DNA of 64,000 bases from a virus: positions 1-64,000 of the IMG/VR virus record IMGVR_UViG_3300032668_000004. One strand, 5' to 3'. The position numbers and the translations under genes were made by a program. The notes below the pieces were generated by a model. It worked only from the letters and a program-made list of their open reading frames with translations. It did no database searches and had not been told where the DNA came from. Below, piece by piece: positions 1 to 6,750 of this stretch. The stretch's first letter is position 1. Each line of letters starts with the position of its first letter.

Positions 1-318
1 TGACCTTGCAGTTTCTTCTTTTCTAGCTACTGCTTCCGGTCTTTGCCAGTGTTCTTTAATTCTTTCGGAATGTTTCTCTAAATAACCCGGACAGTGTTGT
101 GATATTTTAGAGCAGGAATAAGTTCCTTTGGTATTCCTAAATCTTGCGGTATTCCCACAGCCAAACTGACACCTAGTTCCATCAGGTATCATTTGGTGTG
201 TCTTGTCGTGATAATGCCACATCTGTGGATTATTAGATACATAATCGCAATGATTGCATTTTCGAGGATAAGCAATACCTGATTGAATCTTGTTCTTTGA
301 ACCTTTTGGTCTTCCCAT
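1..318 (-). CDS. putative zinc-finger homing endonuclease, 3' end cut by window
   Basis: The frame is open from an ATG at 318 to the window edge (106 codons, C terminus missing). Residues about 21-41 contain a C2H2-type finger (CNHC followed by HYHDKTH). A second Cys-rich segment follows (CQFGCGN, then CSKISQHC), a pattern I associate with DNA-binding parts of phage homing endonucleases. The start begins MGRPKGSKNK, an AT-hook-like basic stretch. A late-promoter-like AAATAAATAC and a GGAG ribosome site lie just upstream, as for the other endonucleases here. The nuclease domain itself would lie outside the window, so its type (HNH or GIY-YIG) is unknown. Confidence 0.55.
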   Translation of the reverse strand, partial: MGRPKGSKNKIQSGIAYPRKCNHCDYVSNNPQMWHYHDKTHQMIPDGTRCQFGCGNTARFRNTKGTYSCSKISQHCPGYLEKHSERIKEHWQRPEAVARKEETARS

Positions 319-339
319 ATAAATACTCCATTGTATGTA

Positions 340-349
340 GTATTTATTT
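340..349 (-). promoter_or_regulatory. T4-type late promoter for the zinc-finger endonuclease
   Basis: The minus strand reads AAATAAATAC, matching the T4-like late promoter core ATAAATA, 22 bases before the ATG at 318. A GGAG ribosome site lies between them. It overlaps the end of the upstream gene, the usual arrangement for a late-expressed inserted endonuclease gene. Confidence 0.4.
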
Positions 350-929
350 AAACTTTCTCACTGTTTTCTTTTAGTAAATTCATGTGTACCACCACTAAGT
401 GACTGTAACTAATCGCGTGGCTACGTTTATAAGCATAACCAGTCTGATCCTTTTCCCAAACAGTCTCGTTTATTTCTTTCCAGGTCTTATTAAGCAAGTG
501 TCGCTTCGCAGGTCTAATTGCTGCAAGAAACATGGCCAGCCTAGGAATAGAGTTTATAGGCTCCGGCATTCGTCTAACTGCTTCAAATTGGCTATTCAAG
601 TGAATCAGTTGCTCAACGATATTTTTATCATTGAGCATTGACCAATCCGGTTCTTGCATTAACCTAATTAGATGTTCTTCATCTTTGACCATATTATATA
701 CGTAAACATTCAGTAAATCAATCTTAAAATAGCCACGGGCTTCTGCTTCTGCATAATCGATTGCAGCCATGTCATACACGGGATCATAAGGAATATCTGT
801 GGGATATATACCAGACGGGTGCTTTCTGATAGGATTGACTTTTCGCATTGCAGCATGGACATGCTTAATCAGTGACAACACTGCGTCACGATTTCCCAAA
901 TCAATGTCAATGTCTGAATCTATTCTCAT
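348..929 (-). CDS. miniature DNA polymerase III alpha (DnaE)-like protein
   Basis: 193 residues. The N terminus has DSDIDIDLGNR, like the acidic catalytic motif of the DnaE palm. The middle has YFKIDLLNV, resembling the DnaE 'FDFLG' region, and NSIPRLAMFLAAIRPAKRHL resembling 'LA..LALIRP'. The C terminus has YKRSHAISYSHL, resembling the DnaE finger motif 'KSHAAAYA'. It therefore looks like a strongly condensed DnaE palm/finger core lacking the PHP, tau-binding and OB domains (DnaE is over 1100 residues). Similar short proteins occur in T4-like phages; their function is not known to me. The start overlaps the stop of dexA by four bases (ATGA), so the two are probably translationally coupled. 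Confidence 0.55.
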   Translation of the reverse strand: MRIDSDIDIDLGNRDAVLSLIKHVHAAMRKVNPIRKHPSGIYPTDIPYDPVYDMAAIDYAEAEARGYFKIDLLNVYVYNMVKDEEHLIRLMQEPDWSMLNDKNIVEQLIHLNSQFEAVRRMPEPINSIPRLAMFLAAIRPAKRHLLNKTWKEINETVWEKDQTGYAYKRSHAISYSHLVVVHMNLLKENSEKV

Positions 930-1474
930 TTGATATGAGTAAAGCCAGCCTTAATTAACTTTTGGTAAGCACGTTGAACCACGATAGCCTGGCGTTCGGC
1001 ATCTTCTACTGCTTTGTGAGTAGTGACGTGCCCGTCATCTTTCAACGACACACCTGCAAGATCGTAGATTGTACGACAGTCACGAATAGTCCAAAAGGGC
1101 CAGGGAATACGCATGTCTAATTCACGGAATGCATTCTCTGCTACCACCACATCGAACCCTGCGCCGTTGGACCAGATAGCCTGTTGATTCCAACAAAACT
1201 TGTACAGCTTTTCCATACATTCTTTGTAAGAGATTCTGTCCTGGTCTCCCATAGATTCGTTGATCGCTTCTGCGCTCTGAGTACTCCACCAACGAAGGGT
1301 GTCGTCACTGATGCTTCGACCAAAAGTATCTGTTTGTTCGTCAATGGTTGGACGAAGTTCTAGTTTCTCGATTACGCCTGACCCGCGCGGATCAAACTTA
1401 ACGAGTCCGATAGTTAGAATGACAGTGGTTGGCGCTGTGTCCAGCGTCTCCATGTCAAGCATAATATGTGCCAT
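926..1474 (-). CDS. dexA: DexA-like 3'-5' exonuclease
   Basis: 182 residues with the DEDD exonuclease pattern. Exo I is near the N terminus (MLDMETL, Asp7-x-Glu9), Exo II is GFDVVVAENAF near residue 105, and Exo III is HKAVEDAE near residue 157, with the H-x4-D spacing of the DEDDh class. T4 DexA degrades DNA 3'-5', and related RNase T/DnaQ-fold proteins are usual in T4-like phages. It is shorter than T4 DexA (227 residues) but complete for the core fold. It is followed without a gap by the DnaE-like gene. The role in degrading host DNA or in repair is inferred from the family. Confidence 0.75.
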   Translation of the reverse strand: MAHIMLDMETLDTAPTTVILTIGLVKFDPRGSGVIEKLELRPTIDEQTDTFGRSISDDTLRWWSTQSAEAINESMGDQDRISYKECMEKLYKFCWNQQAIWSNGAGFDVVVAENAFRELDMRIPWPFWTIRDCRTIYDLAGVSLKDDGHVTTHKAVEDAERQAIVVQRAYQKLIKAGFTHIK

Positions 1475-1537
1475 AGTTAGTACCTTTCAAATTTAAACAT
1501 ACTTTACATTATGGTGTGATTCAAGTAATTCGGATAA

Positions 1538-1750
1538 CTATTCACATAGCTTCCAATGGACATAAGTTTTCTCGTCCATGACAATATGTGAATGTGTTTT
1601 AAACCATGCACCTAAGTATTCTCGTTTGGTTCGATAATACTGGTTGCACCAGTCTTCTAATTCCTTAGTTTGTGGCAACAGAATGAATGTCATATCATGC
1701 CATTCACCGTATAACCATATCTTTTTCCGTATTTTTCGTTGTTCTACCAT
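1538..1750 (-). CDS. small hypothetical protein, distant member of the C-terminal LRW family
   Basis: 70 residues, function unknown. It is the last of five tandem small genes. Its C terminus, DEKTYVHWKLCE, is a degenerate version of the motif seen in its neighbours (DEKD..WF.LRW). It contains a Trp/Tyr-rich middle segment. The start overlaps the end of the gene at 1744-2046 by seven bases. Confidence 0.5.
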   Translation of the reverse strand: MVEQRKIRKKIWLYGEWHDMTFILLPQTKELEDWCNQYYRTKREYLGAWFKTHSHIVMDEKTYVHWKLCE

Positions 1751-2046
1751 CGCAACTTAAACCACATATAATCTTTCTCATATCTAAACTTAACTCTAGT
1801 AGCATTAGGATTGTTACTAGGATCCACAGCCCATCTGCAATGCCGCTCGCACATGTCTATGTTATCATATAACCATTGTACTACTTCGTCGTGCTTTCGA
1901 TGCTGTGCTTGATAGGTTGTTCCGTTATGTATGACTACTGCCTCATACCAACCCGGTTTGGTTTCTTGCCAATTCATTTGTTCTTTAATAGATGAATCAT
2001 AATCTACTACTCTAACCTGCTGATTATAATGTTCTCTATAAATCAT
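1744..2046 (-). CDS. small hypothetical protein, LRW-tail family
   Basis: 100 residues, no recognised function. It ends in YEKDYMWFKLRW, the clearest copy of a C-terminal motif shared by at least five small proteins here. The body holds HNGTTYQAQHRKHDEVVQWLYDNI, suggesting a small alpha/beta protein. It overlaps the downstream and upstream small genes by a few bases. Confidence 0.6.
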   Translation of the reverse strand: MIYREHYNQQVRVVDYDSSIKEQMNWQETKPGWYEAVVIHNGTTYQAQHRKHDEVVQWLYDNIDMCERHCRWAVDPSNNPNATRVKFRYEKDYMWFKLRW

Positions 2047-2264
2047 TGATACTTAAGCATAAACCAAGCTAAAATAGCTTCATCGTGTATTACCAGTCGG
2101 ACACTCATATTGTAATCTGAGTCAACTGTTATGATAACATCATCTAGTTCCGGATAAATTTGCATTATCTCATCTTTTATTTGTTCTATCAAAGCAGGAG
2201 TATATTCAGCAAAGGCGTACATATCAAATAGGCGGCGCTCAAGATCAGCAGTGTTCATAACCAC
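2043..2264 (-). CDS. small hypothetical protein, LRW-tail family
   Basis: 73 residues, function unknown. The C terminus HDEAILAWFMLKYQ aligns with the LRW-type tail of its neighbours. The first half is predicted helical (RRLFDMYAFAEYTPALIEQI) and the middle carries an acidic segment (PELDDVIITVD). Start and stop overlap neighbouring genes by 4-10 bases. Confidence 0.55.
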   Translation of the reverse strand: MVMNTADLERRLFDMYAFAEYTPALIEQIKDEIMQIYPELDDVIITVDSDYNMSVRLVIHDEAILAWFMLKYQ

Positions 2265-2455
2265 CTCAATGAAAACATAACCGCATCTTTGTCGGTTTCA
2301 AAATAAAACTCAGTGTAGGTAAAACCATATAACCCGCAATCCAGTTCCAATCCTAAAAATGTAGGACAATTGCTAATTGCCCAATTTTCTACTTCTCGCA
2401 GATTATCGGTATTTTCGGTATTTAACTTTACAACAGTTATCTCCGTCATGACCAT
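2255..2455 (-). CDS. small hypothetical protein, LRW-tail family
   Basis: 66 residues, function unknown. It ends in ETDKDAVMFSLRWL, matching the family tail. The start overlaps the gene at 2446-2724 by ten bases. It contains a short Cys-containing core (NCPTFLGLELDCGLYGF). Confidence 0.55.
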   Translation of the reverse strand: MVMTEITVVKLNTENTDNLREVENWAISNCPTFLGLELDCGLYGFTYTEFYFETDKDAVMFSLRWL

Positions 2456-2724
2456 CTCATGTTAAACCATAACAGGTCTTTTTCATCTCTTAGGTAGAAC
2501 GCATTGGGTATCTTGTACCGAGCACCAGTGCCACTTACTAATTCTGGATCATACCATCTAGCTGAAATGGTTTGATCATTACCTGATTCTCCAAACATTC
2601 GCGTACACCATTCTTTACATTCTGCAATATTAAATGTATATACTATGTAATATGTCTTACCGTATATATACGCAAAACTTGGTGGTTCACTGAACGGATT
2701 TATATCCTGTTGATAGTACATCAT
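2446..2724 (-). CDS. small hypothetical protein, LRW-tail family
   Basis: 92 residues, first of the tandem set in transcription order. It ends in RDEKDLLWFNMRWS. The body is aromatic-rich (YYIVYTFNIAECKEWC). It starts exactly where the zinc-finger-like gene ends (shared base 2724), so the genes are likely co-translated. No function recognised. Confidence 0.55.
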   Translation of the reverse strand: MMYYQQDINPFSEPPSFAYIYGKTYYIVYTFNIAECKEWCTRMFGESGNDQTISARWYDPELVSGTGARYKIPNAFYLRDEKDLLWFNMRWS

Positions 2725-3455
2725 TAAAATCCGGCCGAAGTTAACAGAGATTTTACTTGAGGTACTCTATCAGCGCTTCGTCTAAATTTAATTGCCCATT
2801 GTTCTGGATTAATGTAATCTAGAACCATCTTCTGTTGTAGTTCGTCAAAACTTTCTAGTAAATCGATGCCACTAGGGCATTGATATAACATCCATGGACT
2901 GATTTTACCCGTAGTTATAATGTGACATAGCTTGTTACGATTGCCGTAGCGAAGATAGTCTTTGCTTTGAATACCTTCTTCGTTGGCCTTAGCAATACAG
3001 GTTTCTATGCTGCGAGCAATCGCGTCTAGGGGGTCTTCGGTTTTTAGATAATCAATGATGAATTTAGTATAATTCGTATCGCTGCACCAACTGTCAATCT
3101 TAACATCGTTCTTTAGCAACCAATCCGCATAAGCGTTGACATTAAGTACGTTAACGTTCACGCAATAGTGACCGAACTTAACGAAAGCAAGGTAATATGC
3201 ACTTTTTGTAAAGTCCAAATATGTTTTTGTCTTTTTGGAAGCCGTGTTCTTTTTGTAGAAGCGTAACCAAGAATGAAAGCCAATTCTGTTTCCAGCTAAG
3301 TCCTTATCTTGCCATCTGCGTTTATTTTCGCATAGGTGATTCATCATGGTCGTTTCTTTCTGAAACCCACGATTGCAAAACTCACAACTAAATTCTGGTT
3401 TAGTTTCCCCAGGCTTTTTCGTAGTGTTCAATGTCGTCGTCTGTAATAAGGTCAC
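2724..3455 (-). CDS. hypothetical protein with N-terminal C2H2-like finger
   Basis: About 243 residues from a GTG at 3455. Near residues 24-43 a zinc-finger-like segment reads SCEFCNRGFQKET followed by MNHLCE, spaced C-x2-C-x12-H-x-C. The rest is helical and rich in Lys and aromatics, without a motif I recognise. The GTG overlaps the end of the gp62-like gene by 56 bases and no ATG is available near it, so the true start is uncertain; a TTG at 3431 is an alternative. Conserved unknowns of this kind lie in T4-like replication regions. Nucleic acid binding is inferred from the finger only. Confidence 0.5.
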   Translation of the reverse strand: MTLLQTTTLNTTKKPGETKPEFSCEFCNRGFQKETTMMNHLCENKRRWQDKDLAGNRIGFHSWLRFYKKNTASKKTKTYLDFTKSAYYLAFVKFGHYCVNVNVLNVNAYADWLLKNDVKIDSWCSDTNYTKFIIDYLKTEDPLDAIARSIETCIAKANEEGIQSKDYLRYGNRNKLCHIITTGKISPWMLYQCPSGIDLLESFDELQQKMVLDYINPEQWAIKFRRSADRVPQVKSLLTSAGF

Positions 3456-3987
3456 TTAACAACTCAATCTCGTCGTACTTTAATGTAGGGAACTTATCAG
3501 CAAGATACATCTTTTTCTTGTGATTTTCAATGTAAACCTCAGTGATTAGGGCAACGTCTGCATCACTTGATTTAGGATAAATCTTCTTGAAATATTCCTT
3601 AATTTCTTTAGGCTTTGCGTTTTCGCGTAATTTAACTACACGTTCTTTGATTTGGGGTACCCACTGATGGAATTGTTTGCCTATACCCGGACTAGATGCA
3701 CACAGCATCATCCAAAGCAATTTAGGATGCTCTTGTACATTCTCGTTAAAGAAATGTTTATTGGCATGATAGTCGGTACTTTGAACGTAATAGCGCTGGA
3801 TATCTCTGTTAGCTTTTACTGCACTGACCCAATGCATTAAAACAAATGGAACAATTTTCTTTTGTTGTGCGGCTGTTAATCTATCATAGTACCCATAGTC
3901 TTTTCTGTCTATAGCAGCCAAAACGTCAAATAGAACTAGGTCCTGATCGGGCAACGTTTCGTCTACGGGAACCTGCTCCTTTGCCAT
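3400..3987 (-). CDS. 62: putative sliding-clamp loader subunit (gp62-like)
   Basis: 195 residues, close to T4 gp62 (187). It starts with an acidic tail, then LFDVLAAIDRKDYGYYDRL and a central NENVQEHPKLLWMMLC...GIGKQFHQWVP segment. The pattern (bounded helical protein, HP.L...L..., GxGxxxHxW, C-terminal acidic helix) is what I recall from gp62 of T4-like cyanophages. gp62 is the small subunit of the gp44/62 complex that loads the gp45 clamp. No gp44 or gp45 is visible in this window, so the call rests on remembered family resemblance and on the replication neighbourhood. Confidence 0.45.
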   Translation of the reverse strand: MAKEQVPVDETLPDQDLVLFDVLAAIDRKDYGYYDRLTAAQQKKIVPFVLMHWVSAVKANRDIQRYYVQSTDYHANKHFFNENVQEHPKLLWMMLCASSPGIGKQFHQWVPQIKERVVKLRENAKPKEIKEYFKKIYPKSSDADVALITEVYIENHKKKMYLADKFPTLKYDEIELLSDLITDDDIEHYEKAWGN

Positions 3988-4304
3988 TAGTTCTTTAGCG
4001 CTTCCAGAGTTATGATATGTGCAACAGTCTGACCCAAATCTGTTCCATGCGGGACTATAGTTAGTTTGGGCATATGATTTGCAGACGTGACATTAGCGTA
4101 TGATGCGTCTGACATGTATTGTACAATGAATCCTCCGTCAGCCTTAAAGACAGTGAAATTGATGCAATTTCCTTCCGGAGTACGTCCCGGAGTACGTCTA
4201 CTGTTAGAAACTAACCGTGCTTTGGGAGAAGATATAAATTCATCTTGTGGCTCGTCCCAGACCCGGCGACACATTTTAGCAAACCATCGATCAAACCACT
4301 TCAT
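3987..4304 (-). CDS. hypothetical protein
   Basis: 105 residues from the ATG at 4304 (MKWFDRWFAKMCRR). I chose this start because AAAGGA lies seven to nine bases before it; an ATG three codons earlier (4313) directly abuts that ribosome site. The N terminus is basic and Trp-rich, followed by VWDEPQDEF and a beta-rich domain (INFTVFKADGGFIVQYM). Function unknown. It abuts the gp62-like gene. Confidence 0.5.
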   Translation of the reverse strand: MKWFDRWFAKMCRRVWDEPQDEFISSPKARLVSNSRRTPGRTPEGNCINFTVFKADGGFIVQYMSDASYANVTSANHMPKLTIVPHGTDLGQTVAHIITLEALKN

Positions 4305-4437
4305 ACGTATCATCCTTTGCAGTTAAGTCTAGCAAGACCTTTATTTCTATCTTCGGATAAAGTGTTCTAATAACACCTACGATATCGAAATCCTTGTTGT
4401 TGTCCTGAAACTTTTCAAGTTCGTCTGTCTTAATCAT
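4291..4437 (-). CDS. 48-residue hypothetical protein
   Basis: A short frame from ATG 4437 to TGA 4291, beginning MIKTDELEKFQDNNKDFDIVG. A strong AAGGAG ribosome site lies 6-7 bases upstream of the ATG. It overlaps the following gene by 14-23 bases. Composition is Asp/Lys-rich and mixed helical. Function unknown. The ribosome site and the tight packing argue it is real. Confidence 0.5.
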   Translation of the reverse strand: MIKTDELEKFQDNNKDFDIVGVIRTLYPKIEIKVLLDLTAKDDTYEVV

Positions 4438-4446
4438 TTTCTCTCC

Positions 4447-4950
4447 TTAAAATGCTTGGCTATAGTCTACAGTCTCACAGTTCCTGCTGATTTCCTTGAC
4501 AAAGTAAACACACCTTGGTTTAGGTCCATCATCGATTGGTACTGCTAAAAATTGTCCATTACGTAATCTCGGTGCATACCATGTCACGTCTGTATAGATA
4601 TCAACAATTTCAATTGGTAAAAATGTCGGGGAATGAGAAGTCAACGGATTAAATTGAAATGCATGAAATCCACGATCATTCAAGCTTGATAAGGGTAGAG
4701 TCTCTAGGTCACCGTGTTCTTGTTCACCTATCAAGACTTGCCAGTCGACCGGCATCTTGATTGTTCTCTCACCAATTTTTAAAACCAGTGCCGGTGAATT
4801 AAATGATTCTAGAAAAATAAGAGGAATAAAATGATAGTCTACGTTTGTGGGAGTAGAGTTGTCTAATATTGCAAATCGCAAATCATCAATTTCTTCCGGT
4901 AGATGTTCTAGATTATATGCCTCGTTGGTGTCCAGTGATAAAATTCTCAT
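4447..4950 (-). CDS. conserved T4-like phage protein of unknown function
   Basis: 167 residues, acidic, with a distinctive core VDYHFIPLIFLESF, KMPVDWQVLIGEQ, LPLSSLNDRGFHAFQFNPL and a C-terminal VPIDDGPKPRCVYFVKEI. I recall this pattern from T4-like marine phages, where it sits in the replication/recombination region, but its function is not known to me. Here it follows the C-terminal uvsW fragment. It could be a small regulatory or polymerase-associated factor; that is speculation. Confidence 0.55.
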   Translation of the reverse strand: MRILSLDTNEAYNLEHLPEEIDDLRFAILDNSTPTNVDYHFIPLIFLESFNSPALVLKIGERTIKMPVDWQVLIGEQEHGDLETLPLSSLNDRGFHAFQFNPLTSHSPTFLPIEIVDIYTDVTWYAPRLRNGQFLAVPIDDGPKPRCVYFVKEISRNCETVDYSQAF

Positions 4951-4989
4951 AGTGTTATTCTAGCAACAATGTGTGTAAAAGTCAACATT

Positions 4990-5826
4990 TTAGTAATCCA
5001 GTTTCTCTATAGTAAAGGGATATTTAGCCTCTTTATAAAAAGCCTTACGCTGGGTTAAATGCCTCTTTGCAAACTTACACGTACTAGTAACGTCCCAAAT
5101 CTGCACGTGGTCTTTGTCTTCTGCTTTTCTTATGCCACGACCAATGCTCTGTATAACTCGTACAAATGATTTGCCTGGTTCGATGAGAACCAAATTAAAG
5201 ATTCGAGGAATGTTGATGCCCACAGCCGCAACACCATATGTAGCTACAATTATCTTATCATCACTGATCGCAACCTCATCGTATTCTTCTTTGCGTTCTG
5301 TTAGTTTTGTTCCACCATTAACAAACACTGAATTTTGTAGTCTGCTGACTAGTTCTTTACCTGCATTTACTCTATCAACCAAAACCAATGTGTTGCCTGT
5401 TTTATTGACGGCTCGTACAAGATCAGCGATTTTGTCTAAACGATGGCCGTCCTCTAGTAGAAACTTTAACTCGCTTTGATAGTTTGTAAACTCCGAAGTA
5501 TCTTTAAGCTGCACTATGTTAACGTGACAACTTGCAAGAACACCTCGATCTTGTAGCTCACTTGCTGCTAACTTCCCGATGACTGGCCCAAGAGATACTA
5601 GAATCGAAGCGCGATCCATTTCGGCTTTAGGTATGGTACCGGTTAATCCCCAGCGAATAGGAACATCAGCGAATACCCCAGTAAGCATTTGCTTGAGAAC
5701 ATCAGCTTTTGCCATGTGACAGTTGGATACTACTGCACCGTCAACTATGTAATTATGATCATTTTCAATGTGGAGATTGAACACTTCGTCAGGTTTATCA
5801 ATTTCGGTTTTTCTTATTAGCTTCAT
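4990..5826 (-). CDS. uvsW: UvsW helicase, C-terminal half fused to C-terminal split intein
   Basis: 278 residues. Residues 1-35 are the C-terminal part of an intein: EVFNLHIENDHNYIVDG (block F) and AVVSN (block G, terminal Asn) followed by Cys+1. Residues 36-278 are the C-extein, beginning CHMAKADVLKQML. It continues with the helicase motif III GLTGT and later TYGVAAVGINIPR and IQSIGRGIRK (motifs V and VI). Trans-splicing would rebuild the DECH motif of the superfamily 2 helicase UvsW, an RNA/DNA unwinding and branch-migration enzyme. An AAGGAAG ribosome site precedes the ATG. The gene overlaps the endonuclease gene by 29 bases. Confidence 0.9.
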   Translation of the reverse strand: MKLIRKTEIDKPDEVFNLHIENDHNYIVDGAVVSNCHMAKADVLKQMLTGVFADVPIRWGLTGTIPKAEMDRASILVSLGPVIGKLAASELQDRGVLASCHVNIVQLKDTSEFTNYQSELKFLLEDGHRLDKIADLVRAVNKTGNTLVLVDRVNAGKELVSRLQNSVFVNGGTKLTERKEEYDEVAISDDKIIVATYGVAAVGINIPRIFNLVLIEPGKSFVRVIQSIGRGIRKAEDKDHVQIWDVTSTCKFAKRHLTQRKAFYKEAKYPFTIEKLDY

Positions 5827-6718
5827 ATAACTTCCTTATCTTTGTTGCGGTTTTTTCATCAAATCCAGAGAGGTCGGAAGGGCAGCTATTATTCAATAGC
5901 CATTCCCGTGTTGCGACAATGACACTAAACCCATTTTGATCTGCCCACTCTTTAAGGGCAACCATTTTTGCGTCAAATATCTTACCTCGGCATAACTCCG
6001 TCGGCTTCACTTCTACTACCTGTTTGGTTTTATAATCAACAAAATCAACTATGTATATTTTTCGATTACCGTTGATAATGTATTCTAATCTCAATGTTTC
6101 ATACGCTGCATCCTGATACATATACTGAAACAACGCTTCCCAACTCGATCTATATTTCTTTCTGTTAAACGTTGCTTCCCAGTGCGTGTTTCTATTGTTG
6201 GAATTTGGGGTAAAGTCTCCATATAAAATTTTATCCTTCATTATATCCGATCGGAATTTTTTATCCTGGTCAGACATTTTTACACCATACATACCGTTTG
6301 CTTCCCCGCTATTTACTCTAGCAGCAACCCGACTGTCGGTTTGTTTAGTCAAACCCTTCGCCCAAGAAGTTTGTAGTCCTGTTTTCCCTTTATTCCACGG
6401 CACACCTGTATTTAAATTGCGACTACTAAGTTCAGGATGTAATTTATGAACGGCTTCGCCACCAATTGCAGCAAGCTTAGCCTTGACTTCCCGATCAGAT
6501 ATTAATCCGGATAGAAGCAAATCCATATTCTTCACCCAAAGATCAGTCTTGGAATTCATTACCCTCTTTTTAAAATTATTAAACTCGGGCTGTATTAATA
6601 TCTCGCCGGTTGATAATTCTAGTGTTGATTTTCCAAAAGTAACGACCCTTACCTGTTGGTTATGTTCTGCTAGTCGCTTGTTTAACCGATCTTTCCATTG
6701 TTCATATGTAATTTTCAT
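5798..6718 (-). CDS. Vsr-like (EDxHD-type) homing endonuclease between the uvsW halves
   Basis: 306 residues from the ATG at 6718. An upstream ATG (6739) sits only a few bases from a CATAAATAC late promoter, whereas GGAG precedes the ATG at 6718. The middle has NUMOD3-like motifs (NKGKTG, SGEANGMYGVKMSD). The C-terminal 110 residues have YRSSWEALFQYM, IYIVDFVDYK, VVEVKP and a helix with KMVALKEW, matching the very-short-patch-repair-like fold of endonucleases reported inside fractured split-intein genes. It would cut intein-free uvsW and spread the insertion. Independently expressed, not fused to the intein. Confidence 0.8.
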   Translation of the reverse strand: MKITYEQWKDRLNKRLAEHNQQVRVVTFGKSTLELSTGEILIQPEFNNFKKRVMNSKTDLWVKNMDLLLSGLISDREVKAKLAAIGGEAVHKLHPELSSRNLNTGVPWNKGKTGLQTSWAKGLTKQTDSRVAARVNSGEANGMYGVKMSDQDKKFRSDIMKDKILYGDFTPNSNNRNTHWEATFNRKKYRSSWEALFQYMYQDAAYETLRLEYIINGNRKIYIVDFVDYKTKQVVEVKPTELCRGKIFDAKMVALKEWADQNGFSVIVATREWLLNNSCPSDLSGFDEKTATKIRKLYEANKKNRN

Positions 6719-6740
6719 GAATACTCCTGCCTTAGCCATA

Positions 6741-6750
6741 TGTATTTATG
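6741..6750 (-). promoter_or_regulatory. late promoter of the uvsW-embedded endonuclease
   Basis: The minus strand reads CATAAATACA over the stop codon of the N-terminal uvsW gene, 23 bases before the chosen ATG at 6718. Its position implies a separate late transcript for the endonuclease, the usual T4 pattern for free-standing homing endonucleases. Confidence 0.5.
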
